The notes under the pieces were generated by a model. The model was given only the letters and a program-made list of their open reading frames with translations, was not told the origin of the DNA and did no database searches. A stretch of DNA of 64,000 nt from UBA1731 sp045595285 (GTDB lineage: Bacteria; Verrucomicrobiota; Kiritimatiellia; RFP12; UBA1067), in contig JAZOAC010000071.1 in the NCBI GenBank assembly GCA_045595285.1, forward strand, positions 1 through 64,000, given 5' to 3'. The position numbers were made by a program, and so were the translations under genes. Shown one piece after another: positions 9,127-20,100 of this stretch (the stretch's first letter is position 1; every line of letters starts with the position of its first letter).

Positions 9127-9137
9127 TGTGATATAAT
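9127..9137 (+). promoter_or_regulatory. extended -10 promoter upstream of the ABC exporter
   Basis: TGTGATATAAT has TG one base before a perfect TATAAT (9132-9137). An ATG follows 9 bases after the hexamer and opens a 57-codon frame. The permease start lies about 145 bases further on. The site marks a new transcription unit inside the polysaccharide region. Confidence 0.6.
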
Positions 9138-9146
9138 CCTTTCGAC

Positions 9147-9320
9147 ATGAAACCGATAGCGACAGACTTATATGACTTTAAGGGGGCGATAACCCGTGGA
9201 GGCACTTGTATTGCTTTCGATCGGGAGGCACTCCTCAATCGAAATAAAGTCACCGGACCCCACAAAGCGTTGGATGGAGCCAATGATTGTAAAACTGAAG
9301 CAATATCAGTTTCTCTTTGA
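9147..9320 (+). CDS. 57-residue leaderless small ORF overlapping the permease start
   Basis: The frame opens at the ATG set 9 bases after the -10 box and closes at TGA 9318-9320. The product starts MKPIATDLYDFKGAI, has one central cysteine and a second near the end, and has no membrane segment. It overlaps the first 38 bases of the permease gene in another frame. It could be a translated leader that couples expression to the transporter, or simply the 5' UTR. I do not recognise a homologue. Confidence 0.3.
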   Translation: MKPIATDLYDFKGAITRGGTCIAFDREALLNRNKVTGPHKALDGANDCKTEAISVSL

Positions 9321-10050
9321 GGAACTCGTAAAGCGTGACTTCAAGAAGAAGTACAAGCGCACCATGCTGGGCGTGGGGTGGAGCCTGCTGTCGCCGCTGT
9401 TGATGCTTTTAGTGATGAAGGTGGTCTTTTCGCAGTTTTTCGGGGCCGCCATAGAGCATTACACGACATACCTCTTCTGCGGGAATCTCCTTTTCATGTA
9501 TTTCAGCGAATCCACCAACGAAGGGATGGCTTGCCTTCGGCACAATGCGGCGATATTCACGAAGGTCAATGTGCCCAAGTACATATTCCTGCTGTCCAAG
9601 AATGTTCAGACGCTTCTGAACTTCGCGCTGACTCTCGCTGTGTTTTTTGCGTTCTGCATCCTGGACGGAGTTGATTTTTCGTGGCGGTTTCTCCTTCTTG
9701 CGTATCCGATAGTGACATTGACCTTCTTCAATATCGGCATTGGGCTGGTCCTGTCGGCCCTTTACGTATTCTTCAGCGACATGCAATACCTTTGGCGTGT
9801 CGCGCTTCAGCTGATGATGTACGGTTCGGCCATTTTCTATTCGGTTGACAATGTTTCTCCCGATTTCAAGATCGCATTTGATCTCAATCCGGTATATCAG
9901 CATATTCTTTACTTTCGTGAGGTTGTCTTGAATGGTGCGGTGCCGTCGCTGACGCATCATTTGGCTTTGGCGGTTTTCGCCCTGCTGTCATTGGCGGTTG
10001 GCGGATGGATGTATCGGCGTTACAATACGGAGTTCCTGTATTATGTCTGA
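9283..10050 (+). CDS. polysaccharide ABC exporter permease (Wzm/TagG family)
   Basis: The 255-residue ABC-2 permease starts with an amphipathic segment and the family motif KRDFKKKYKRTMLGVGWSLL, followed by six predicted helices. The length fits Wzm. Upstream codons in frame reach back to 9196, but the conserved region begins at MIVKLKQYQ, so I chose ATG 9283; ATG 9274 is an alternative. It exports a lipid-linked polysaccharide with the ATPase whose gene overlaps its 3' end. Confidence 0.87.
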   Translation: MIVKLKQYQFLFEELVKRDFKKKYKRTMLGVGWSLLSPLLMLLVMKVVFSQFFGAAIEHYTTYLFCGNLLFMYFSESTNEGMACLRHNAAIFTKVNVPKYIFLLSKNVQTLLNFALTLAVFFAFCILDGVDFSWRFLLLAYPIVTLTFFNIGIGLVLSALYVFFSDMQYLWRVALQLMMYGSAIFYSVDNVSPDFKIAFDLNPVYQHILYFREVVLNGAVPSLTHHLALAVFALLSLAVGGWMYRRYNTEFLYYV

Positions 10051-10819
10051 GGAAGCGTCCACAATGCTGGAGTGCCAGAACGTTTCAATCCGGTATCGTA
10101 TCGGAGATGTGCGGAATGTCGGCCTGAAGGAAGTTCTGATGCAGAAACTTACCGGAAGACGGCAGGTAACGGATTTCTGGGCGGACAGAGACATTGGATT
10201 CCTCCTCAAAAGGGGGGACATGCTCGGTATCATAGGTACGAACGGGGCCGGCAAGTCGACGCTGCTAAAGGCGGTGTCCGGGATTATGGAGCCAACGAAG
10301 GGAACGATAACGCGCAGGGGCAATGTCATAGCCTTGCTGGAGCTTGCGAGTGGATTCGATGGCGACCTTACCGTGAAGGAGAATGCCTATCTGCGCGGTG
10401 CGATGCTGGGCTACACTCGGGAGTTCATGGATGAAACCTATGAGCATATCATCGCATTCGCCGAACTCAAGGAATTCGAGGATCGGCCGTTCCGTCAGCT
10501 TTCCTCGGGCATGAAGTCGCGTCTGGCCTTTGCGATCGCTTCGCTTGTGAATCCGGATATCTTGATCCTGGACGAGGTCCTCTCTGTCGGCGACGGCGCC
10601 TTCCGCAAGAAAAGTGAAGACAAGATGCGGGAGATCATCAAAGGCGGAGCGACTACAATCCTCGTATCCCACTCCATCAGTCAGGTGCGTGAAATGTGCA
10701 ATAAGGTTCTGTGGCTTCACAAAGGGCGGCAGATCGTTTTCACAGATGATGTGAAGGGCGTCTGCGACAGTTATGAGGCCTACCTTTCGGGGAAAATAAA
10801 GGAACCTTCATTCGTTTGA
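10043..10819 (+). CDS. polysaccharide ABC exporter ATPase (Wzt/TagH family)
   Basis: All ATPase motifs are present: Walker A GTNGAGKST, signature LSSGM, Walker B ILILDEVLSVGD and the switch His in LVSHS. The RYRIGDVRNVG region is typical of Wzt/TagH. At 258 residues it lacks the C-terminal carbohydrate-binding domain found in long Wzt proteins, so recognition of a capped chain is not expected. ATG 10043 overlaps the permease stop by 8 bases; ATG 10064 is an alternative start. It is the last gene of the polysaccharide block. Confidence 0.9.
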   Translation: MSEEASTMLECQNVSIRYRIGDVRNVGLKEVLMQKLTGRRQVTDFWADRDIGFLLKRGDMLGIIGTNGAGKSTLLKAVSGIMEPTKGTITRRGNVIALLELASGFDGDLTVKENAYLRGAMLGYTREFMDETYEHIIAFAELKEFEDRPFRQLSSGMKSRLAFAIASLVNPDILILDEVLSVGDGAFRKKSEDKMREIIKGGATTILVSHSISQVREMCNKVLWLHKGRQIVFTDDVKGVCDSYEAYLSGKIKEPSFV

Positions 10820-10855
10820 CGTGATATGGCGGAACTGCCACTGCATATGGTGCCC

Positions 10856-10906
10856 GAAATCGTCTGTCGAAAAATATATTGAAAAAAAAAACGATTTCAG
10901 TATAAT
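10856..10906 (+). promoter_or_regulatory. promoter with flanking inverted repeat for the giant-protein operon
   Basis: A perfect TATAAT stands at 10901-10906, without the TG of the extended form. Arms GAAATCGT (10856-10863) and ACGATTTC (10891-10898) flank an A-rich stretch exactly where the -35 region would lie. This could be an operator or the remnant of an upstream terminator. The first gene starts at 10959 with GGAGG 8 bases before it, so this leader has a normal length, unlike most promoters in the window. Confidence 0.45.
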
Positions 10907-10958
10907 TTGCGCCGTAAAGCAGAATGCATGTGCTTTCGGTCAAGTGGAGGTTCGCATA

Positions 10959-12719
10959 ATGAAGTCAATAAAACCGTTGATTGTCATGCTTGGCGGCGTT
11001 TTGCCGCTGGCGTGCTTTCCGGCATGGATGGAGCAGTCCATCAAGCTGGTGCAAGGGTGGAACGCCATCCATCTGAAGGTCAATCCGTACGACAATGCGT
11101 GCGCGAACGTGTTCGGCGCGGGGTCGGGCGACAAGATCGAAAGTGTCGCCTGGTGGCGTCCCGATCCCACGTGGGACGGCACGGGCGCGTCGCGTACCGA
11201 CACGTACTACTGGAATCCGACGAACGAGGCATCCTGCACGTTCGCCCAGGCGCTGGGCGACAGCACGTATCTCGTGAAGGCGTCCGAAGCGACGACTCTG
11301 AGAGTTCTCGGTACTCCTGTCATCCCATCGGGCCGGATCTATCTCGGCGCGGCGAACCTCGTGGGCATGTGGCTTGAGAACGACGTGTTCTACAGCGAGT
11401 ACTTCCGAGCGTTCTCGAAGAATCTGGCCGCCTCCCCGTATCAGACGGTCGATCCGCCCGACAGCAACGCCCTCCATCAGGGCGACGACAAGTCCGCCGA
11501 TCCGAGTCAGGCGATCTGGCTTCAGACGGCCGGCAGCGGCATCGCGACCTATATGGGCCCCGTGCAAGTGTCGTCCGATTCGACGGACAAGATCCTCAGC
11601 TGGGCGAAGACGACGGCCGTGCGCACGCTGACCCTGAAAAACGTCACGGACGAAGAGATCGAAGTGAAGATCGATCTTCTCGATTCGCTTTCTCCGCCGG
11701 AAGGACAGGGCACGATGGCCGGAAAGATCGCGCTCAAGCGCGAGCGCGTCGACTTCAGCGCCGGTTACGCGCGCCGCCTCTACGATCCGATGCCGACCTC
11801 GTTCACGACGAACATCGCCGCCGGCGCGACGTGGCAGCTACGCGTCCGTCCGAACCTCGACGCGATGCCGACGGCGGCCGAAGGGTCGTTCTATCTCGGC
11901 ATTCTCAAGATTTCGACGGCGCTCAACGAAGAGGATCCGCCGGGCGCGGCGGCGATCCGCGTCGGGCTTTCCGCCGCCGGAAACCTCGATGCGCTCCGCT
12001 CGCCCGCCGGACTCTGGGTCGGTCAGGTGGCGCTTACGGGCGTCAACCGCGCGCAGATGCTCAAGAGCGCCGCGTCGGAATGGAACGCCGAAGACGTGCA
12101 GGACGCGACGCAGCCGTTCCAGTTCAGGCTCATTCTCCATGCCGCCGACGACGGCGAGGTTAAGCTCCTGAAGCAGGCGTTCGTCGGTTCGGTGATGAAG
12201 GACGACATGACCGCGACGGTCATGACCGACAAGGAGACGGCGCGCGCCTATCGCGGCGTCTATCCGAACGCGGTCATCCGCCGCACGTCGTCCGCGAACT
12301 TCCCGTTCATGGAGCCGCAGCTCTTTACCGATTCGCTCAACTTCATGAAGGACGGCGGCGTGATGACGGCCACCTTTACGCAGAAGGGGACGGCCAAGGA
12401 CAATCCGTTCTACCATCAGTTCCATCCCAACCACGACTCGCTCCTCTTCAACAACGGCAAGCCCATCTGGAAGGAGGACGGCGCCGACGGAACGGGCGAC
12501 TATGAAACGTGGAGCGTAACGCGCACCGTGACGCTGAAGTTCCAGGGCGGCGATCCGACGGGCGCGGCGGACGAAGACTGGAACCGCACCGTCTGCGGCG
12601 GCATCTACCGCGAGGAGATCACGGGGCTCAACAAGACGCCCATCATCGTCGAAGGGGCGTTCCGCCTCAACAAGACGCTCGATACGCCGAACCTCTGTTC
12701 GGGAGGCGTCGTGCCGTAA
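10959..12719 (+). CDS. secreted beta-rich protein, first gene of the giant-protein operon
   Basis: The 586-residue product has a Sec signal (MKSIKPLIVMLGGVLPLACF, cleavage probably after FPA). The mature start reads SIKLVQGWNAIHLKV, a pattern I associate with secreted proteins of Verrucomicrobia and Planctomycetes next to very large surface proteins. The rest is predominantly predicted beta structure with no catalytic motif I can identify. Start choice rests on GGAGG at 10946-10950. It is followed after 58 AC-rich bases by the next secreted protein. Codon use is strongly G/C at third positions. Function is unknown; a structural or cell-surface role is inferred from the operon. Confidence 0.7.
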   Translation: MKSIKPLIVMLGGVLPLACFPAWMEQSIKLVQGWNAIHLKVNPYDNACANVFGAGSGDKIESVAWWRPDPTWDGTGASRTDTYYWNPTNEASCTFAQALGDSTYLVKASEATTLRVLGTPVIPSGRIYLGAANLVGMWLENDVFYSEYFRAFSKNLAASPYQTVDPPDSNALHQGDDKSADPSQAIWLQTAGSGIATYMGPVQVSSDSTDKILSWAKTTAVRTLTLKNVTDEEIEVKIDLLDSLSPPEGQGTMAGKIALKRERVDFSAGYARRLYDPMPTSFTTNIAAGATWQLRVRPNLDAMPTAAEGSFYLGILKISTALNEEDPPGAAAIRVGLSAAGNLDALRSPAGLWVGQVALTGVNRAQMLKSAASEWNAEDVQDATQPFQFRLILHAADDGEVKLLKQAFVGSVMKDDMTATVMTDKETARAYRGVYPNAVIRRTSSANFPFMEPQLFTDSLNFMKDGGVMTATFTQKGTAKDNPFYHQFHPNHDSLLFNNGKPIWKEDGADGTGDYETWSVTRTVTLKFQGGDPTGAADEDWNRTVCGGIYREEITGLNKTPIIVEGAFRLNKTLDTPNLCSGGVVP

Positions 12720-12777
12720 CACTATCAAAGACTAACAAACAACTTCAACGAAACTTAACAACAGAAGGAGAAACATC

Positions 12778-14118
12778 ATGAAAAACGCAATAGCAAAAGT
12801 CGTTCTGGCCTCGATCCTGCCGACGGTCGCCTTGACCGTCATCCATGCGGCAGTGCCTTCAACCGCAACACAGAATGTGCCCGGAAAGATGAACTATCAG
12901 GGCTATCTGCGCGATCCTTCGACCGGCGACGCCTATGTCGACGGCATCTATACGCTTGACTGCCGCATCTACAGCAACGACATGGGCGGAACCCCTCTTT
13001 GGGGCGGGCGCTACTCGGCTTATGTGAAGGACGGCTACTTCAACATCATGCTGGGAGATGAAAACGCCACGCAGAACCTCGACGATATGTCGGGCATCAC
13101 CTACACGGGGGCGGCGAATCTCTGGAAGGCTCTCTGGGGCGCGAATTCGACCGACTGCAAGCGCTTCCTCGGCGTGACGCCACTGCAGGACGCCAATCAT
13201 GCGGTCATCTCCTCCCCGACTGAAATCATGCCTCGGCAGGAACTCCTGACCGCTCCGTTCGCTTTCCGTGCCCAGAGTGCGCAGTACGCGAGCGAAGCGA
13301 AGGAGAATTTCACGGTGGGCGGCAACCTCACCGTGAACGGCACGACGACGTTCTCCGGTACGATCAACGCTTCGACCGGTACGCAGAGCATCGGTCCGAT
13401 CCGGGCGTCTTCGTCAAGCGTCAATCTCGGCAACGGCTATACGTCGGCAACCTCGTCAAACCGCGCTTCTTTGCCGTCCTCCATTTACAATGTGGGACAG
13501 TATCTGTATTTCTACTCCTACTATGCGATGAACTTCAAGCCGACCGCCGGCAATATCAATTTCACCGTTCCGTCGGGCTATGACATGAAGGTGACCGGGG
13601 CAGGAGATTTTATTTCGGACGTTCCCGTCAACACAATCGGCGGCACGGGGGCGACGACGATCAGCGGCGGCAGCATCGCCATCAACGGATCGACGGCCGT
13701 CAACGGCTATTTCACCGTCAACGGTTCCTCTATCCGTCTGACGGATACGGCCGGAGATCAGCTGGAACTGTACAACGGAAAAATTTACGGAAATGGAGAC
13801 CTCAGCTGGAAGAAAGCGTCGAACGGCTTGACGGCCAGCCCGTTCCAGATCAAAGATGTCGATGTAACCATTTCGTCCTCGCAGAAGTCGACGACCGTTG
13901 TGATTGATTCGACGGATGACTATTATTGGACGGTTGCCGGATACAATGCCACTGTGCTCTCTGGCCGAACGATTTTAGAGATGCGGGCGTTCAAAAACGC
14001 TTCCGGCGGATGGACGCTCCGCGTGACACTCGACAGCGCGCCGACGGCGAGCAGCAAGTTCAAGGTTCTGGTTCTTGGCATCAACAAGAAGATGGCCAGC
14101 TACACCTATACCCCGTGA
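12778..14118 (+). CDS. secreted tail-fibre-like surface protein
   Basis: The 446-residue protein has a Sec signal (AVIHAA region) and then a well-known fibre-cap pattern: MNYQGYLRDPSTG, GTPLWGGRY, DGYFNIMLGD and MPRQELLTAPFAFRAQSA. These motifs occur at the N terminus of many bacterial extracellular fibres. A Ser/Thr/Gly-rich repetitive region follows (about residues 175-330, with NGTTTFSGTINAS and similar units), consistent with a beta-helical shaft, and a compact C-terminal domain closes it. AAGGAG precedes the ATG. It may form a fibre or adhesin with the giant protein encoded next. No catalytic residues are evident. Confidence 0.72.
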   Translation: MKNAIAKVVLASILPTVALTVIHAAVPSTATQNVPGKMNYQGYLRDPSTGDAYVDGIYTLDCRIYSNDMGGTPLWGGRYSAYVKDGYFNIMLGDENATQNLDDMSGITYTGAANLWKALWGANSTDCKRFLGVTPLQDANHAVISSPTEIMPRQELLTAPFAFRAQSAQYASEAKENFTVGGNLTVNGTTTFSGTINASTGTQSIGPIRASSSSVNLGNGYTSATSSNRASLPSSIYNVGQYLYFYSYYAMNFKPTAGNINFTVPSGYDMKVTGAGDFISDVPVNTIGGTGATTISGGSIAINGSTAVNGYFTVNGSSIRLTDTAGDQLELYNGKIYGNGDLSWKKASNGLTASPFQIKDVDVTISSSQKSTTVVIDSTDDYYWTVAGYNATVLSGRTILEMRAFKNASGGWTLRVTLDSAPTASSKFKVLVLGINKKMASYTYTP

Positions 14119-14156
14119 TTGACACGAGTACGAACACGATATGAGGAGGTGTGCGT

Positions 14157-17100
14157 ATGTCATATCTTAAACTTAAAAGGGCGGTGTGGGCCGCCGTGGC
14201 GGCGGGGGCGTTTGCCGCCACAGCCGCCCCGACCGACAATCTGCGGACGGAATACCGCAATGATGTCCATCCGCACGATGACGGCGTGTACGGTGTGGAA
14301 CCTGCCGTGCAGCTCGGTGCCGGCAGCGGGTATTTCTTCACGACGAACCGTGCCATTCGAACAAGAATCGGATCGTTTACATTAGATACCCAGCTGGATC
14401 TGGATGATAAAATGAAATGGGTGTTCCAGACGCCGAACATCCGTTCGACCGTCGGTGCGCCGATTGCGGCGATGACGGCGAACAAGTTTCTGGGCGAGAA
14501 GATCACTCCCCCTGAGGACTGGACCGGCGAGGAGCCCGTTATCGACGAAGAGACGGGCGGCAAGGCGGTATGGGTTGATTTCGCCGAGGAGGTGATCGCG
14601 TGCGAAGCGGGTCCCATCCGGATTTCCTGGCCGCTCAAAGACGGCGGAACGCGCGTCGAGCAGAGCGTGGTGGCGGCTTCGCCCAACAAGCGGCCGGTTC
14701 GCCTCTATTGGACGCATCAGCGTCCGTATTTGGAAGGCGGCGCCGAAGTCTCAAAAATCCTGCAGAACGGCGGGCCGACCGTCACGTTCAGCCAGAACTA
14801 CAAGGTGCACCTTTATCCGACCTCGCGCATTCATGTTTATGAGAAGAATGCGTATGACAAGTATGATGGTGAGCCACCCGCAGGTGTTGAAACATATATG
14901 GATAAGCAGTATGGCTATGTCGAACTGGACGGTACGGAGCTGAAGGCGTATGAGGGCAGTTACGGCACATTCCTTCTCGTCTATTCGCGTCTTGACGAGG
15001 CGACGAACAAGCGATCGATGCTCGCCTACGAGCTTGTAGAGGTGCTTGAGCCCAAGCAGACGAAGATCGACGTCAAAATCGGCGATCAATTGAAGCCCCA
15101 GACGCGCGACTTTGCCACGAACGAACTCTTTCCGCGCGTGACGCGCGGTTTGACGGACGAATCGGAGAACGACGAGATCTACGTCTATCAGCACAGCTCC
15201 GGCAAGCAGAAGAACTATCTCTGGGCGATCCGCGATTCCAGCGAGAATCCGTGGAAGATCGAGGTGTTCTGGCGCGCGAAGGAGGAACTAGACGTCGTCT
15301 GGCCTTTCGAAGTCGATATCTACGCGGCTTCGTGGGACGAGGCAGGAGCGCAAACTTATGTGCGCGATACGGAAAATGAAGAGGGCGGCGAAGCGAAGAA
15401 AGAGCCTGTCGTCTACTATCCCGAGTCGCTCGGCGTGGAAGCCATGCCGTATCAGGTCTCGGTCGATCCTGCTACCGGCAAGAGCGTCGAAAAAGAGCAC
15501 TTCCACGTCTCCGGCGGGGTCATGTATTCCGATTGGGCCGACGATGGAACATACGCGCTTCTTAAGTATGCAAGCGGAGATTCGGTCTGGTTTCAGACCG
15601 TCCGCTCCGTGCCGGCGAAGAACTATGATCTGCTGGATGAGCTCGGGCTCAGCAGTTATGCCGTGGGAACGAACGAGACCTTCCGAACGGGAACTTTTGA
15701 TGAAGAAGAAGAGCAGCAGGCGTTTATTTACGAATATCCCCTGGCGAAAGAAATTTGTGCGCCGTTCGCCGGCAAGGACGGATTTTTCTATCCGGGGTGG
15801 ATCCGCACGGAGCGTGAAAATGACGCCGGTCCGGTGAAGAACCCCTACAATCCCGAGCTCTACAAATATCCGACCGCCTATGTCGCGACGAACGAATTGT
15901 ACGCGCCGATTTTCCCTGTGAATATCGGCGAACTGGAAATCTGGTGGTCTCTGCCGTCGAAACTGATGAGCGAGGTCCGTCCGAACGGCGGCAATACCGA
16001 GAAGCTTCAGACGCCGATCTACTTCCCGGCGATTCCGATCGATTACTCCATTCATACGCCGGAATTTTACACCGACAAGTTTTCGCGCGACAAAACGCCG
16101 CCGCCGCAGATCGTTCTCGCGTCGGGCAAAGGCAGCGCCGGCTATGCGCTGAACGACCATCTTCCGTATCATGACGGAATGGTCGATACGCTCCGGTTCT
16201 CTCCGAGCTGGCTCGATTCCTCGCATTCCTATACGGGTATTGTCGTGACATTGGCCGGCATGGGCAATCCCACGGGGGTTACGTCGAACTTCACTTTCGA
16301 AGCGCGTATCGGCCGTCGACCGATCTATTATGTCGACGAGTGGACTACGCCCAATGTGATTCCGCTGGCTTCATTTTACGGCCGTCAGGAGGACGGATCA
16401 GTTTCGCCTGCCGCCTATCTCAAGATCGCGTTTGACGACGCCGGAAACCTTTACATGAACGGTGTGCGCAAGACCTCCTGGAGCAGCGGAACAAATGATA
16501 TCGAGGATTTGTGTTTCCCCGCCCGGTTTGACGAATACACGCTTCTGCCGGAATCGGAGTCTGATCGCCTGAGTGAAGGCGGCAGCATGTCGATTGCGCT
16601 AGTCCGTACGCAGGAGGGCGAGTGGCGCTACTATCTCAACGGGCATCTGGCCTGGAAAGGGAACAGTGATGACTGTTCGATCAATGTTTCACAGGACTCG
16701 GTTAACCTATTTGAGTCGTATGAAAGATACAGCGAGTGCGTCGCCTATCGAGGCTCTATTCATTATCTTCGCCTTTGGAGCAAGGCGAGAAGCGCCAAGG
16801 AACTCGCTCAGAACCGGTATATGCAGTGCGCTCCGACTGAAAGCCTCGTCTTCCAGTACTACGGTCCGTCGCAGGAGTTTGAGAATTATGGCGACGAAGA
16901 GGCGGTCTGCGGTCCGGTGAAAAACGGACTCATCACCGACTCTTCCGGACACAATGCCCATGGGTATCTGGGGTATGCCGCCGGAGAGATCGTCCTCAGC
17001 GAGTATGATACCGTCGACACGACGACATGGATGATCGCCGGCAATCAGAATCCTTCCGACGGATACAGTTACGACGAAGCGAAAATCCGCATTCCTGAAC

Positions 17101-20100
17101 TGGGACAGACATTCCCGGCGGATGCGACGATATACCGGCAGAACGATCCCGAGAAGGACGGCTACAATCCGAACGAAGAGCATGCTTTCCTTGTTGGCGG
17201 CGTGGCTTATGCCCTCAGGTGCGATCTCAACCGGATCGATCCCGAGGCGGAAGGGGAAAAGGCGTTTACGTCGCTGCCTTACGTTCTTGTCGCCTACGAT
17301 GATCCGGATAATGTCGGCAAAAAGAAAATGAGTGCGCTTCGTGTCGTTCCCGAAAACGACATGTACCGGTTCAGTCAGTACAAGGACGCGGGCACGATGA
17401 TCCAAAGCCCCGATCCCCTGGCGCGGCTTCAGCCCGCCAATCTTCAAAAGTTTATCTCAGGACCGCTCTACGCCGACACGGAAGAATGCTTCAAGGACCG
17501 CAAGGGGTGGTACTGGGCGCATCAGGCTGGAAACGACGGCGGTTCGACGAACTATGTGTTCGAACTTTCGTATCCGAATCAGGACGTTTTTGACTGGCCG
17601 GACGGAACGTCGCATGCGGCGGGCGAAGTGATCCCGTGGATGGCGAATTACGAACGTCGCAGCGAGTCTTCCTACGCATGGCCGTCATGGACCTGGGGCG
17701 AGTGTTATAAGAGCTTCCCCGCGCGTCCGGCGTCGGATTCGGTCGGCACCGCCATCGACTACACGTACATCGTAGACTGGCCGCTCAATGCCCCTAAGCT
17801 CTACGTGAACGACACGCTCCACGACGCCAAGGACGGTCTTCCCGCAATCCGCGGACAGCTCTCGGCGAAGGTTCTCTATCAGCAGTCGATGATGCTCTCC
17901 TCGAACGAATCGGTGCGTCTCATCGATCCGGAGGTGCGCCGCGGCGGCGGGCTCATCGAGATTCCCGCGGACATCCGCAACTACCGCGACCCGAAGACGG
18001 CGAAGCGCAAGTTTACCGATCTGCCGCCGCTCCTGCGCGACCGCTTCCAGTGGAACCCGACGGCGTTCTACGACCGCACGAACGACGACACGCGCGAACT
18101 CGAACTGACGGGACAGTACATCAAGGACGGCAACTATGCGTTCACGCTCCTGAACGTGATGGACGAACGCTCGAAGGCCGTCATGCTCGACCCCGATCTC
18201 TTACCGGGCGCGGAGCATCCGGATTGGGTGAAGGGCATCGAATCGATGAGCGGCGAAGCGTATGTGCTTCCCGACGATCTGACGCCGTTCGATCAGATGG
18301 CGCTGGCGACGACCGGCCGGGGCGCGGGTTATGTGACGCTCGTATTCAACAACTCGACGAATCTCACCATGGTTTCGCCGGGCGAAGTCATCTCCATGTA
18401 CGTCATCAAGGTCGTGCCGGAGCTTTACAACGGCTATCTCCATGTGATGCAGAGCGACAATCCGCTCGACAAGCAGCTCAACATGAAGTACACCTCCGAC
18501 TTCGGCGGGCGTCCGCAGGATTGGGAGTTCGAATGGCAGTACTGCGAGCCGGTCAACGGTTCGGCCGCGCTGGACGACAACGGCTGGCTCTCGCTCGCCG
18601 GTTCTTGCGGCAAGCCGGGCGTTCCGATGCTCGACTGGATCACGGTCGGCGACGCGGGCGTGTTCGGCCTTTCCGATCACTACGTGCGCTGCCGCTACCG
18701 TTCGCTCGATCCCGCCGTGCAGGCGCTCGTCGGCACGGAGTGGTCGAACTGGTCGGCGCCGAAACTGGCGGAAGGCTGGATCAAGCGCGTTCTGAAGGCG
18801 ATCAATCCGTTCGACCAGAAGATCCGCGATTTCCTCAACAACGAGATCGACACCAAACTTTCGGTCCTCGAGCAGGCGGGCGAGCCGTATGACGGCGACA
18901 TCCCGCTCAATCTCGAAGCGCTCAACGAAAGCGGCCTGATCGCGATCTATGAAACGGTCCTCAATCAGGCGAAGAAGCTTTCGATCAACGACGAGAAGAT
19001 AGCCACGGAATCGCTCGCGCTCTCTCTACAGATGGCGGCGGGCCGCATTGCCGAACTGTACACGGCGCTCGGAAACGAGGCGATGGCCGACGCGCTCAAC
19101 CCGACGGTCGATCTCGGCTCCGGTTCCGGCGTGGATGATTCGGCCGACAGCTCCATCTTCCCGTTCATGAACCAGTGCGAGAACATCCTTGAAGAGGAAC
19201 TTTGCCTCCTGCGCGGACGCGACATGTCCGCGAAGTACAAGACGAGCTGGCAGAACGCGATTCTCCCGTGGGAGGCGCCGTTCTACAACCGTCTCGCCTG
19301 GAACTTCACGGCCGACATCATGGGCGGTCAGGTCGCCTACGTGGAGAACTACGGCATCCGCGACAAGTGCGGCGCGTCCGATGCCGCCGACCCCTCGAAG
19401 CCGGACGGCGTCATCGACGTCTACGACGCGAAGAAGCTCTATCCGCAGGGCCACGGCGACGCATGGGGCCACTACCTTTCCGCCGTGAAGGGCTACTACA
19501 CGCTGCTGAGGCATCCCAATTTCGGCTGGAAGCCGCAGATCGAGGGCATCCTTGCCGGACAGACCGAGATCACCATCGGCAATCTCCACGAAAAGCGCTT
19601 TGCGCAGGCGGCGGAGGCCAAGGCCCGCGCCGGCGAGAAGATCGTGGCCGATACGTTCCGCTGGAACTATCGCGTTGGCGCGCAGGATGCATGGCTCGAC
19701 GCCGAGGACGAGACGGAATGGGAAGACGACGCCGGGGAGACATGCACACGCGCATGGGGTACCGACGAATGGGCGACCCGCGCCCATCTCGGCGCCTACT
19801 ACGATTGGGCAGTGGCCAACTCGCTCCTGCCGAGCCGCACGTCGGACGAACTCGGACTCATCCGCATGCTCGACCGCGAGTCGACGTTCGAAATCGGCGC
19901 GATCGCCGCAAGCGCGCGCAAGATACAGTCCACGGCCGACTATGCCGATACGGGGCTCAATCCGCTCGGGCTTTCCGACAATGCGATTCCGTTCGACATC
20001 TCGCCGAGCGAAATCGACGCCGGCAAGACGCACTTCGAGCAGATCATGGACCGTGCGCGCCGGGCGACGAAGGTGGCGAAGGACGTCTTCAACCGTGTTA

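Noticed and set aside
14119..14145. TTGACA followed by TATGAG before the giant gene
   Set aside because: Spacer of 15 bases and a weak -10; the gene is more likely read from the operon promoter at 10901.
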